Assembly (NCBI GenBank): GCA_023135165.1
Contig: JAGLTS010000037.1
Span: 1-64,000 of the forward strand
DNA length: 64,000 bases
Reading direction: 5' to 3'
DNA from: Phycisphaerales bacterium
Lineage (GTDB): Bacteria; Planctomycetota; Phycisphaerae; Phycisphaerales; JAGLTS01
Positions within the stretch are counted from its first letter, which is position 1. Each line of letters begins with the position of its first letter. The position numbers and the translations under genes are program-made. The notes beneath the pieces are model-generated. The model was not told the origin of the DNA. It saw only the letters and a program-made list of their open reading frames with translations, and made no database searches. Below, piece after piece: positions 8,670 through 17,121 of the stretch.

Positions 8670-9554
8670 TCAGAAGAGATCGCGTCCCTGGATTCCACGG
8701 CGCGTCCAGATATAGAACGCCGGGTAGAGATACTGCTGGTCTTCAAGCAGCTCGTCCGGTGACTGCGCGTTGTCCATGTAGTATCGGCGCAGTCCAGCCT
8801 GATCGGCCCAGTTCCCGCCCGAAGGTGCAAGGTCCGGGTCTGCGTAGATCATCTGGTACAACGGCTGGTTGTCCGACACGCGCACCGATCCGTCACCGAG
8901 CAGAAGCCCGACGTTCGCATCAGGATGCGCAAAAAGCAGCTTCTCGGGTGTGGCGAAGTCCTGCTTCTCGAAGACGACGACCTTGCGCGATGGGAAGGTC
9001 ATATCATCCAGCCGATTCCGCCGGAGATTCCATGGCGTTGCACCACTCGATGTATCGCCGCCATCTGCAGACCTGAATCGTCCCGGCCGGTAGAACATCG
9101 TTGGCGAATACCAGTACGAGATGTCCATCACCCAGAAGGGGTGATCACCACATTCCAGGAGGGCCTCGTAGGTTTCCTGGTCGCCGGGTGCTGCGAAGAC
9201 GTCGATCTGTTCATAGTCAGCGTAGTACTGGCGCGCGAGGGAGCCCCAGTGATACGCATATGCGTCCCATTTGATGCTGAATGCGTGGCCACAAGCCCAT
9301 GGGGGATAAATGTCATATGTATCGTAGGGAAACCTGCCCAAGCCGCCATACGGATTGAGCACCTCGTTTCGATGCTCTCCGGCATACATCGCGAGCATCT
9401 GGCCGTGCAAACGCAGATTCGCCGTCGAGCGAAGCCGAAGCTCGTGGCCCCGGCTCTGGGCGAGCACGGGCAGCACGAGGCACATAAGCACCGCCGTCGA
9501 TGCGAGGGCCAGGATCAGTTCAATCAGCGTTGTTGCCCGTCGTGTGCACGCCAT
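8670..9554 (-). CDS. Type II secretion/type IV pilin-like pseudopilin
   Basis: The 294-residue protein starts MACTRRATTLIELILAL, a prepilin leader with TLIEL and Glu at mature position 5, followed by the hydrophobic N-terminal helix. The rest is a globular region in which LLGDGSVRVSD resembles the DGH/DGS-type C-terminal motif of planctomycete DUF1559-like pseudopilins. ATG 9554 is chosen because an AGGAG ribosome-binding site lies at the proper distance and the leader begins there. The gene is transcribed away from the cobalamin-riboswitch operon and is followed by the dockerin gene. A role as a minor pseudopilin or surface filament is inferred from family only. Confidence 0.85.
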   Translation of the reverse strand: MACTRRATTLIELILALASTAVLMCLVLPVLAQSRGHELRLRSTANLRLHGQMLAMYAGEHRNEVLNPYGGLGRFPYDTYDIYPPWACGHAFSIKWDAYAYHWGSLARQYYADYEQIDVFAAPGDQETYEALLECGDHPFWVMDISYWYSPTMFYRPGRFRSADGGDTSSGATPWNLRRNRLDDMTFPSRKVVVFEKQDFATPEKLLFAHPDANVGLLLGDGSVRVSDNQPLYQMIYADPDLAPSGGNWADQAGLRRYYMDNAQSPDELLEDQQYLYPAFYIWTRRGIQGRDLF

Positions 9555-9708
9555 TGGTCGGTCTCCTTCGAGGACAATCAGGTTCCGCAGTGCAATACGC
9601 CATCTGTGGCGAGATCCTGTCGAGAAAACCAAGGATTCGAGAAAAACGTCGTCCGAGGGCATCAGGGCTTGACGCTGGCGCTGATGCGTGCGATGGTGCC
9701 TTGAGTTC

Positions 9709-9904
9709 AGGTGCCTGCCTGCGCAAGCGGACGGGTGAAGAGACAAGGCGGTGAACCCCCGAGGCGCTCGTTGGCGCTTTGAAAAGGGTAATTCCGCCGC
9801 GGACGCGCCGCCGTGATGGGCGATGATGCGTCGTCACTTGCCACTGGGTCATGATCGACCCGGGAAGGCGACGATGCGGAGCCCTCAGCCGGAAGACCTG
9901 CCTG
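9709..9904 (+). promoter_or_regulatory. Cobalamin (B12) riboswitch
   Basis: The segment matches the cobalamin riboswitch element order. AGGTGCC is at 9709-9715, GGTGAA at 9734-9739 and CGGTGAA at 9749-9755. They are followed by GCCACTG at 9840-9846, GGGAAGGC at 9862-9869 and a B12 box AGCCGGAAGACCTGCC at 9887-9902 that fits the consensus at about 14 of 16 positions. The middle section is more divergent than the ends. Downstream, an 8-bp perfect stem CACCTCGC/GCGAGGTG (10026-10033 with 10046-10053) could be part of the expression platform, although no U-tract follows. It should repress the operon starting at 10107 when adenosylcobalamin is plentiful. A weak TTGACG -35 lies at 9669. Confidence 0.85.
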
Positions 9905-10106
9905 GACGTGTTTGGCGGTCCGCGCGATGGGACGCCGGCGTCTTGGTGCGGTCCGTTCCCCTGCAACCGCATTGAGAAACCCGCGAACCCCATCGGAACT
10001 CGACGCGTGGTCGAGCGAGGACCAACACCTCGCGCTGTCTCATCAGCGAGGTGCGACGTTCCGTCCACAGGGGCAGCCCCGGACAGCGGGCTGAGGAGTT
10101 CTTGGC

Positions 10107-11234
10107 ATGACAGCTCGATTTGTTCTGGCAGCAGCACTTGGTGTTGCAAGCGGTATCTGTGCATCCACACAGGCGTCCGACTATGACAGCTACTTCGATA
10201 CGGGTGAACGCATCGCCCTACCGGACATCGGCGCCGGCTCATATGCGACGGCAGGCGACGTGCTCAGCGACGGCAGGCTCATCGCCGTCACCGGCAATAG
10301 CGTGTACGTCGAGTCCGCCGTCGGCTCCGGATTGTTCGATATCCTGGCAACGTTTGATCCTTCACAAACTGCTGGCTCGACCGACCCGGCGTTCGTCACC
10401 GTCTCGCCGTTCGGCTCGCGGATCGCGGTCGGCACTGGATACGGCAAGCCCGTTGCGGTGTTCGGTGTTGACGCGCTCGGCACGCCCGGCGCGCCGACGA
10501 TGCTGACCGCAGGAACGACGGCGGACTACTTCGCCATCGACCACTTCGACGCAACATGGTTCGACGAGCAGAACCTCGCGATCACATCCGGGCAGTACGG
10601 CTCCGACTCGGTCGTCACGCTGCTTGACACGACAAGCAATCCGACAAGCCCCGCGAACCCGACGATCGTCGCGGGCATCGGCGGCTCGCCCGCTGGGATT
10701 ACATTTGACGCGGACGGCATGCTCTTCACGGGCAACGGATTCACCGGATCAGGCCCGAGTGAAACCGGCTATGTCAAGGCATTCCCCGAGTCGCTTTGGC
10801 AGCAAGGCCTGACCGGAACCGCGCCTGGTTTCGAAGATGAAGGCACATACATCGCCGACCTGCTCTCCGCTGCATCGCTTGGATTCGATATCGAAGGCAA
10901 CCTCTTCGTTGGTGGAGGCGACATGTTCGCCAGCGACTATGGCTACTTCGCGCTGATCAACTCCGATGCGCTCAGCGATGCACTCGCAGGCATCGACCTG
11001 ATCGACATTGACGATCCTGCGGATGTTCGGCGGTTCGATCCGGAAGGTTCCGCCGTTGTCGGAAGCTATGCCGTGCGATTCAACGAGATCACCGGCGAAC
11101 TGTACGGCGGGTGGGCGGATGGATACGCGCCCGGCGCGCATGTGACGTGGGCTGTGTACGCAATCCCCGCGCCGGGCAGTGCGGTGATGATGATCGCATC
11201 GCTGCCCTTCGTCCGGAGACGGCGCCATGCCTGA
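10107..11234 (+). CDS. B12-riboswitch-controlled exported protein with PEP-CTERM-like tail
   Basis: The 375-residue protein has a signal peptide (cleavage near CASTQAS about residue 24). The body is beta-rich with repeated strand patterns such as GSRIAVGTGYGKPVAVF and ITFDADGMLFTG, suggesting a beta-propeller, although no named propeller motif is complete. The C-terminus IPAPGSAVMMIASLPF followed by RRRRHA is a PEP-CTERM-like sorting signal: Pro-rich motif, hydrophobic segment, basic end. GAGGAG lies 9 bases before the ATG. It is the first gene after the cobalamin riboswitch and overlaps the next gene by 8 bp. In Bacteroidota, surface beta-propellers (BtuG) capture corrinoids. A similar role here is inference from position and predicted fold. 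Confidence 0.75.
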   Translation: MTARFVLAAALGVASGICASTQASDYDSYFDTGERIALPDIGAGSYATAGDVLSDGRLIAVTGNSVYVESAVGSGLFDILATFDPSQTAGSTDPAFVTVSPFGSRIAVGTGYGKPVAVFGVDALGTPGAPTMLTAGTTADYFAIDHFDATWFDEQNLAITSGQYGSDSVVTLLDTTSNPTSPANPTIVAGIGGSPAGITFDADGMLFTGNGFTGSGPSETGYVKAFPESLWQQGLTGTAPGFEDEGTYIADLLSAASLGFDIEGNLFVGGGDMFASDYGYFALINSDALSDALAGIDLIDIDDPADVRRFDPEGSAVVGSYAVRFNEITGELYGGWADGYAPGAHVTWAVYAIPAPGSAVMMIASLPFVRRRRHA

Positions 11235-12348
11235 AACACACACCAACGGAATCGCCGGCGTGTTGTGCATCGCGCTTGCGGCATGCGCGCATGCGCAGGC
11301 AAGCGATTTCGCAACCATCGTGATCGACTATCAACCAGCCCCAGGGCAGCTCATCAACGACCCGCTCTTTAGCGATCCACAGCAAGCGATCGGCGCGCCG
11401 GTCGGCGGCGGCGCGTATGAGTCCGACAACTCGAAACTCGTCACACTTGGCGCGTTCGGCGGGTCCATCACACTCGGGTTTGACCAGACCGTGCTCGACG
11501 ATGCGCGCAACCCGATGGGCCTCGACGCTATCGTCTTCGGCAATGCCTTCTACGTCTCCGGCAACGCCAATAGACGCTGGGCGGAACCGGCGCACATCGA
11601 AATCAGCCGTGATGTAAACGACAACGGACTCGCGGATGACCCGTGGTACGTGATCCCCGGCTCACACATCACATCGCCGGCCGCGCAGTGGGCGACACAG
11701 GAATGGGATGACGACGCCGGGACGCCGATCCCACCCGAGGATGTCATGTGGTATCCCGATCCGCAGTTCTACCCGTGGATCGGTTCGTACTACGTGACCG
11801 GTGCGTTTCAGTTGCCGACCGATCCGTTCAACGACGCGATCGTTGAGAACCCGCTCGGCCTCGATGCGACGGAGGAAGGCTACTTCGGTTACGCCGACTG
11901 TTCGCCCGTGATGGTGCTTCCGGATGGCGTGCTACCTGAGGCGTTCTACACCATACCGGACGATCCGTTTGTCGTGGGCATCACGGAAGGCTCAGCGGGT
12001 GGTGACGCCTTCGACATTGCATGGGCGATCGACCCCATCACAAGCGAGCCGGCTGACCTCGACGGGTTTGACTTCATCCGCATCACCACAGCAACCTCGT
12101 ACGACCCGCACCCGTTCTTTGGCGAGAAGTCCACCGAGGTCGGCGGCGTCGCGGATGTTCGGCCGACGAAAACGCCCGGCGACATCAACGGCGACGGCGT
12201 CGTCGATCAAGCCGACCTTGGCATCCTCCTCGCAGCGTACGGCACGGTGCCCGGCGACGAATACTGGAACGAAGATGCGGACTTGGACGGCGACGAATGC
12301 GTTGGCCAGACCGACTTGGGCATTCTCCTTGCATGGTACGGCCTGTAG
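11227..12348 (+). CDS. Surface protein of the Bacteroidota B12-locus type with C-terminal dockerin
   Basis: The 373-residue protein has a signal peptide (ACAHAQA near residue 24). Its core resembles the 'cell surface protein' family found beside btuB in Bacteroidota, with VIDYQPAPGQLIND, LGAFGGSITLGFD, IVFGNAFY and EISRDVNDNGLADDPWYVI, the last a calcium-loop-like segment. The last 60 residues form two dockerin loops (DINGDGVVDQADLGILL and DADLDGDECVGQTDLGILL). Its ATG overlaps the previous gene by 8 bp, and both lie behind the cobalamin riboswitch, so it should be made when B12 is scarce. A role in corrinoid binding at the envelope is inferred from regulation and resemblance. The dockerin tail may replace the lipid anchor used in Bacteroidota. 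Confidence 0.8.
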   Translation: MPETHTNGIAGVLCIALAACAHAQASDFATIVIDYQPAPGQLINDPLFSDPQQAIGAPVGGGAYESDNSKLVTLGAFGGSITLGFDQTVLDDARNPMGLDAIVFGNAFYVSGNANRRWAEPAHIEISRDVNDNGLADDPWYVIPGSHITSPAAQWATQEWDDDAGTPIPPEDVMWYPDPQFYPWIGSYYVTGAFQLPTDPFNDAIVENPLGLDATEEGYFGYADCSPVMVLPDGVLPEAFYTIPDDPFVVGITEGSAGGDAFDIAWAIDPITSEPADLDGFDFIRITTATSYDPHPFFGEKSTEVGGVADVRPTKTPGDINGDGVVDQADLGILLAAYGTVPGDEYWNEDADLDGDECVGQTDLGILLAWYGL

Positions 12349-12373
12349 GGCTGACCCCTTTGGAATACACCAC

Positions 12374-13231
12374 ATGTTGGGAATCACACAACCAACATCA
12401 ATTGCAGCATCGCGCCGCGCCCCGCGCCTCGCCGCGCGCCGACGTTGTGGTCGTTACGCGTTCACGCTCATCGAATTGCTCGTCGTCATCGCCATCACAT
12501 CGCTGCTCATCGGAATCCTCCTGCCCGCCCTTGCATCGGCCCGCAGTTCCGGCAGAGCATCCGTCTGCGGCTCCAACATCCGGCAACTCACGTTGGCGAA
12601 CGAGATGTACGCGGACGACTGGGAGGACCATTTTGCACCGGGGGCGATCGACTTCCGAACACTCAACAGACACCGCTGGCACGGCACACGCACTGCGGGC
12701 AACGAGCCGTTCCAACCCGTCGGCGGGTCGCTTACGACCTACCTGGCGGGCGAGGGAACGAGCCGAGCAGTCCGCGCCTGTCCGTCGTTCGTCGAGATCC
12801 CGGCTGGTTCATCGGCGTTCGAGCGCGGCTGCGGCGGGTACGGCTACAACAACGCCTACGTCGGTACGCACCGCACGCGCGCAGCTACTGATGTCTGGAC
12901 GGTTGTCACGGACAACGCGGGCGCTCCCAGACATCATTTCCGTGAGCCTGCCCGCACCGTCGCGTTCGCGGATGCAGCCTTCGCTGCGGACGACCTGATC
13001 GAATACAGCTTCATCGAGGCGAGGTTCCACCCGGATCGGCCAACCTCGCGGTACGACCCATCGATTCACTTTCGGCACGCATCACGGGCGAGCGCTGCGT
13101 GGCTGGACGGCCACGTCTCACTGGAAATGCGAACACACTCATGGTCGAGCGGGTTGTACTTGGCCAGTCCGCAGGCACTACAGCTTGGGTGGTTTGGCAG
13201 CGCCGATGACAACAGCCTCTTCTCGCCATAG
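12374..13231 (+). CDS. Pseudopilin (prepilin N-terminal, DUF1559-like) in the B12-riboswitch operon
   Basis: The 285-residue protein has a prepilin leader rich in Arg, followed by the class III cleavage/methylation motif FTLIELLVVIAI and a hydrophobic helix. The C-terminal region contains HASRASAAWLDGHVSLE, a version of the H-x9-DGH motif typical of planctomycete pseudopilins. It begins 25 bp after the dockerin gene and is probably co-transcribed with it from the riboswitch. Its ATG (12374) precedes the leader, and no closer start keeps the leader intact. It may help assemble or export the surface proteins of this operon, which is inference. Confidence 0.85.
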   Translation: MLGITQPTSIAASRRAPRLAARRRCGRYAFTLIELLVVIAITSLLIGILLPALASARSSGRASVCGSNIRQLTLANEMYADDWEDHFAPGAIDFRTLNRHRWHGTRTAGNEPFQPVGGSLTTYLAGEGTSRAVRACPSFVEIPAGSSAFERGCGGYGYNNAYVGTHRTRAATDVWTVVTDNAGAPRHHFREPARTVAFADAAFAADDLIEYSFIEARFHPDRPTSRYDPSIHFRHASRASAAWLDGHVSLEMRTHSWSSGLYLASPQALQLGWFGSADDNSLFSP

Positions 13232-13242
13232 ATCGGCGGCGA

Positions 13243-13557
13243 TTACGCGGAAATGTCGATCATTCGGCCGACGCCGACTGCGGTGGCGGCTGCGTTCCGG
13301 TCTGCTGGATGGCGGTAGAGCGGCAGGGCGTCCCGCGCCGGTTGGGGTGTCTTGCCGGTGAAATCAACACCGCCCGGGACGACCGCAGCGACGAGGCGCG
13401 TCATGCGAATCGAACGATCATCAATGCGCGACTCGGTTCCGGGGCGGTCAACCGCGCGTGGCGCATCGACCGGCTGCACGGCACGCCGGGGCGATGCAGG
13501 CTCAGCCCCATGCAGTCGCACGAGTCGCAGCATGGGATGTGACGGCTCAACGCGCAT
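13243..13557 (-). CDS. Conserved small hypothetical protein
   Basis: The 104-residue product is rich in Arg, Pro and Ala. It ends with a block containing YRHPADRNAAATAVGVGRM, which I recall from small uncharacterised planctomycete proteins. ATG 13557 (MRVEPSHPML) is preferred over ATG 13617 because AAGGAAG precedes it at a suitable distance. It converges with the pseudopilin gene with 11 bp between stops. There is no signal peptide, membrane segment or known motif. The function is unknown. Confidence 0.55.
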   Translation of the reverse strand: MRVEPSHPMLRLVRLHGAEPASPRRAVQPVDAPRAVDRPGTESRIDDRSIRMTRLVAAVVPGGVDFTGKTPQPARDALPLYRHPADRNAAATAVGVGRMIDISA

Positions 13558-14007
13558 CTCGCTGACTTCCTTGACGCGTGGGGTTGTGGTGGGGGGGGGG
13601 TCACGCTCCGCGTGCAACTCGGCTCATCCTGCCGCAGAAGAGCGTACGTCCGAACGTCGCAGCGCACAAGCGAAAAACACCCGCAACAAGCGATTCCTCA
13701 GCGACGCAGCAACCGGTGCGGATTCGCTGCTCGGATTACGCATGCCGAACAGATCACGAGCTTGGTATTCAAATGCCTTGATCATCTAGAGATCCGCTCA
13801 AATCACAGGAACAACGCCCCGTTCATCTTGCATTTGTCGAAGCGGCTGATAGGCTGGCCCAGCGCTCTGGGTGCGACTGGGCAGGATGGCCCTATTGTGG
13901 GCTGTGCGGTCCTGCAGCCTGGGACGCTCGCCTGTTTTACGTAGAGCGAGACACGGACCAGAGCACTCAAGCAAACCAACTTTTCGCGAGAATAAGGAAG
14001 TACTGTC
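13558..14007. other. Intergenic region, no gene seen
   Basis: About 450 bp separate the small hypothetical gene from the MarR gene. It contains a homopolymer run of about 10 G near 13587, which could be an assembly-sensitive site. I find no convincing gene or RNA in it. The last 100 bp presumably hold the marR promoter, and AAGGAAG at about 13995 is its ribosome-binding site. Confidence 0.4.
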
Positions 14008-14505
14008 ATGGCGAAATCCACGGGAGGACCGGGTCGGTCTGATAGAACGCTCGCAGCATCCGTCTGGAACTCACTCTGGCTGACGCGCGGGCTGATGGAT
14101 CAACTGGCCGCTGAGCAACTGGCAAACGGTCCGTTCGCGGTTGATGTCACGATGTCACAGTTTCGAGCGCTGGTGGCGGTGCGAATGCTCGCTCCGTGCG
14201 GCGTGGCGGAGCTTGCGCAGCGCGTGCAGACGACCACCGCATCCATGTCAACCATGGTTGATCGTCTCGTGGACATGAAACTTCTCACGCGGGCACGCAG
14301 CAAGCACGATCGGCGACGAGTTGAAATCCAACTGGCTCGCGGTATGGACACGCGCATGAAGAAGGTGGAAGAGGCGATCTACAGCGGGTTGGCGGGCTTC
14401 TTCGCCCAGCTTGATGCGTCCGAGAAAAAGGCGCTCAGGACCGTGGCTGAGGCCCAGAACCGCATCCTCCCCGATCTGCTGAGCGCATCCGGCTACGAGG
14501 AGTAG
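14008..14505 (+). CDS. MarR-family transcriptional regulator
   Basis: This 165-residue winged-helix protein has the typical MarR layout. An N-terminal dimerisation helix is followed by a winged HTH with recognition-helix region AELAQRVQTTTASMSTMVDRLVD, here given by its span of about residues 72-92. The wing RARSKHDRRRVEIQLA is basic as expected for DNA contact. MarR proteins usually repress an adjacent gene until they bind a small phenolic or other ligand. No obvious target is adjacent: the next feature is tRNA-Leu on the opposite strand and then a DoxX-like gene at 15027. The target is therefore unknown and may be the regulator itself. Confidence 0.88.
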   Translation: MAKSTGGPGRSDRTLAASVWNSLWLTRGLMDQLAAEQLANGPFAVDVTMSQFRALVAVRMLAPCGVAELAQRVQTTTASMSTMVDRLVDMKLLTRARSKHDRRRVEIQLARGMDTRMKKVEEAIYSGLAGFFAQLDASEKKALRTVAEAQNRILPDLLSASGYEE

Positions 14506-14705
14506 CTCCCTACGGCCCCCATATTTTGCGTGCACCGACCCGCAGCCGGGTTCGAGATGATCGAGGACAGCGTCGATCGCTTCGACTCGGCTGCGTCTTT
14601 GTCGCAGTTCAGGGATCTCCACGGACGGAGCGGGTCGGGAAATGCCCCATGTCGAGTGACCAGCAGCGAATACCCACCGCAATTGGGGGGTACGCGCTCT
14701 TTCAA

Positions 14706-14787
14706 TGCGGGCGAGAGGACTCGAACCTCCACCCCTTTCGGGACCAGAACCTAAATCTGGCGCGTCTGCCAATTCCGCCACGCCCGC
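14706..14787 (-). tRNA. tRNA-Leu (anticodon UAG)
   Basis: The minus strand folds as an 82-nt class II tRNA. The acceptor stem is GCGGGCG/CGCCCGC with discriminator A, and the CCA is not encoded. The D-arm contains GGCGGAATTGGCAGAC. The anticodon stem CCAGA/TCTGG encloses loop TTTAGGT with anticodon TAG. A long variable arm (CCCGAAAGGGG) and the T-arm GGTTCGAGTCC follow. The long variable arm and the anticodon both indicate leucine, decoding CUN codons. Confidence 0.95.
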
Positions 14788-15026
14788 GACGCCGGCCTGG
14801 ATTCTCGCTGCACGGAAGCCTATCCGCACCCCCGCCTTCACGCCAGAAGAGGGGTCGATTCCCCATCCTTGCATACTTATCGGGTGAAATGCCGATACCA
14901 CCAAGACGCCTCGGTCGTCTGCCGAATTCGCGCCTTGTCGAAACACTGTGGTACGATGCCCGAATGACAATGGCGGGGATGATCGCCCCGTCAACCACAC
15001 CATGACTCCCACCGCGAGGAGACGCC

Positions 15027-15989
15027 ATGAGCCTCCGCGACCGTCTCACACTGACAGTCCCCCCACTGCTGATTCGTCTGACGCTGGCCATCACGTTTAT
15101 CTGGGCTGGCTACGTCAAACTCATGCCCGCCGATGTGTCCGGCCAGCAGGCGGCGATGCTGGCGAACCTCGGCGTACAAAAGGTGATCGACGCTGCGGTG
15201 ATCGGCACCGTGCCGAGCATCGACGAGCAGCCGGCCATCCCTGACGTCGTCGATACCGACGAGCAACCTGAGTTGCCTGACCCCGGGCTGATCGTGGATG
15301 AGCCTGAGCCTGACGAAGCGCCGCCCGGCGAAGTGGAGGAGCCTGCAGCGGATGCCGTCGATGAACCGCCCGTCGAGACTCCAGAAGAAACTCCGGCGGA
15401 GATCCCGGCGGAAGTGCCGGAGGACACGCCTGCGGAGGAACCTGTGGAGGAACCCGCGGAGACGCCCGAGCCTGACGATGACTCCGCCGCCCTCCCGACC
15501 ACCGCCGCGTATCACGTCACCCTCGTACAAGGGGCCGCTGCGACCGTCTACACCGCGGATCAGTTCCCCAACGCGGTCGAGGTCAAGAGGCTCTACCTGG
15601 ACTTCGCCATCCTCCTGGACAAGCAGGGCTGGCAGAAGCCGATCTTCCTTGCGTGGTTCGCCACACTCACCTACGTGATCGGTGGGCTGCTGCTGATCCC
15701 GGGCATCTTCTCGCGCGTCTGGGCGCTCGGCCTGGCGATTGCAATGGTTGTGGCGCTGTGGGTCACTTCCATTCAGCCGAACCTCGGCACGCCCGGCGCG
15801 TTCCTCGGGTTCTGGCCGCCGCTGCGAGCTGTACCCGACAGTCAGGAATGGTGGAACGCCGTGACCGCCTTCTGGCAACTGGCGCGATGCGCCATGGCGC
15901 TCGCCATCGTCATCGGCGGGCCTGGATGCATCAGCCTTGATGGGTTCCTCTTTGGGGGCCATCGCCACAAGCGAGAAGGCGACGGCTGA
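15027..15989 (+). CDS. DoxX-like membrane protein with acidic proline-rich insertion
   Basis: The 320-residue protein begins with a DoxX-type first helix (LLIRLTLAITFIWAGYVKLM, about residues 12-31). A Pro/Glu/Asp-rich low-complexity insertion of about 85 residues (about 65-155) follows, then three more hydrophobic helices (about residues 205-310). DoxX proteins are small four-helix membrane proteins of about 140 residues linked to thiosulfate:quinone oxidoreductase or redox stress. The insertion roughly doubles the usual length and should face outside, between helices 1 and 2. It precedes the vWA/ExbB/ExbD operon by 160 bp on the same strand, but a functional link is not shown. The biochemical role is uncertain. 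Confidence 0.75.
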   Translation: MSLRDRLTLTVPPLLIRLTLAITFIWAGYVKLMPADVSGQQAAMLANLGVQKVIDAAVIGTVPSIDEQPAIPDVVDTDEQPELPDPGLIVDEPEPDEAPPGEVEEPAADAVDEPPVETPEETPAEIPAEVPEDTPAEEPVEEPAETPEPDDDSAALPTTAAYHVTLVQGAAATVYTADQFPNAVEVKRLYLDFAILLDKQGWQKPIFLAWFATLTYVIGGLLLIPGIFSRVWALGLAIAMVVALWVTSIQPNLGTPGAFLGFWPPLRAVPDSQEWWNAVTAFWQLARCAMALAIVIGGPGCISLDGFLFGGHRHKREGDG

Positions 15990-16149
15990 CTGACGCCACG
16001 ATGACACGCGCCGTCTCTACCGGAGGCGCGCCGCGCTCCCCGCTGACACATTCAATCTCCCCGATGCAATGATGGTGCGCCGTCAAGTCGCCCCATCCAC
16101 GCTACGCTGCAGTCATGCACGTGCTTCTCTCGCGATTGATGGTCCGGCC

Positions 16150-17121
16150 ATGACCGACGATCCGACCCAGCCAACTCGCCCCGCAACAGATGCGCACGCG
16201 AGCCGCATCCTCAGCCGGGCTATTCCCTGGGTCGCTTCCGTTGCGCTGCACATCATTGTGCTGCTGCTTGGCATGGTCATCGTGTGGTCCGTCACATACG
16301 CGCGCGACCGACATCACAGCCCAGTCAGCGCATCGTTCGACGCACCCGCGATCGCGTCATTTTTCGACCCGGCCGACGCATCACGCGATGAGCTGGCTCC
16401 GATCGAGGCGCCCCAGCCGACCCCGCTGCGAACTCCCGACCCACCCACGCCGATCAACACACCCGCCGACGCCCCACCGCTCCTCACTGCAGGCAGCCCC
16501 TCGCTTGACTTGCCATCCGCCGAGCCCGCACACGATGACGGCGTCGTTCGATTCGCCGGCACATCATCCCAAGGCGCTGCGCGCATCTGCTACCTGCTCG
16601 ACGCGTCCGGCTCAATGCGCTTGCGCTTGCCCGTCATCATCGACGAACTGATGCGCTCTATCGATCGTCTTGATGACGACCAGCGCTTCATGCTCATTCT
16701 TTTCCAAAACGATGAGGCGATCCTCCCATCCTTTTCCGGATCAAGGCCCAAGCTGCTCGCCCCAACACGCGAACACACAGAGCAGCTCGTCCGCTGGCTT
16801 GACACGGTCATCGCGCGCGGCCGATCCAACCCCATCAAGGCGATCGAGCAGGCTGTCGCGCTCAGGCCCGACACGATCTTCATTCTCTCCAACAACATCA
16901 CCGGGTCCGGACAGTTCGAGCTTTCTCAAAACGAACTGCTCGCCGCCTTGGACCGCCTCAACCCGAAGAACCAGAGGACCGGCCGAAGGGAGATCGTCAT
17001 TAACACCATCCAGTTCGTCGATCCCGATCCGCTCGATACGCTCAAGCGCATCGCACAAGAACACGGCAGCGGACCGGACAGCTACAACTTCATCAGTCGC
17101 GCGGAACTAGGCTTGCGATGA
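16150..17121 (+). CDS. TonB/TolA-like single-pass protein with C-terminal von Willebrand A domain
   Basis: The 323-residue protein has a short cytoplasmic N-terminus and one TM helix (about residues 25-48). The helix contains S30 and H34 in S-V-A-L-H, the S-x3-H spacing that TonB and TolA use to contact ExbB/ExbD-type motors. A proline-rich linker (about 83-112) leads to a vWA domain beginning near residue 140 with an intact MIDAS start D151-A-S153-G-S155. vWA domains bind protein ligands through a metal ion. ATG 16150 gives the expected short N-terminus. The stop overlaps the next start by 4 bp (ATGA). It is the first gene of a six-gene operon with exbB and two exbD homologues. A force-transducing role is inferred. 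Confidence 0.8.
   Translation: MTDDPTQPTRPATDAHASRILSRAIPWVASVALHIIVLLLGMVIVWSVTYARDRHHSPVSASFDAPAIASFFDPADASRDELAPIEAPQPTPLRTPDPPTPINTPADAPPLLTAGSPSLDLPSAEPAHDDGVVRFAGTSSQGAARICYLLDASGSMRLRLPVIIDELMRSIDRLDDDQRFMLILFQNDEAILPSFSGSRPKLLAPTREHTEQLVRWLDTVIARGRSNPIKAIEQAVALRPDTIFILSNNITGSGQFELSQNELLAALDRLNPKNQRTGRREIVINTIQFVDPDPLDTLKRIAQEHGSGPDSYNFISRAELGLR

Noticed and set aside
13587-13596. Poly-G tract as a possible phase-variation site
   Set aside because: It lies in an intergenic stretch just outside the preferred start of the small gene at 13243-13557 and does not interrupt a clear coding sequence.
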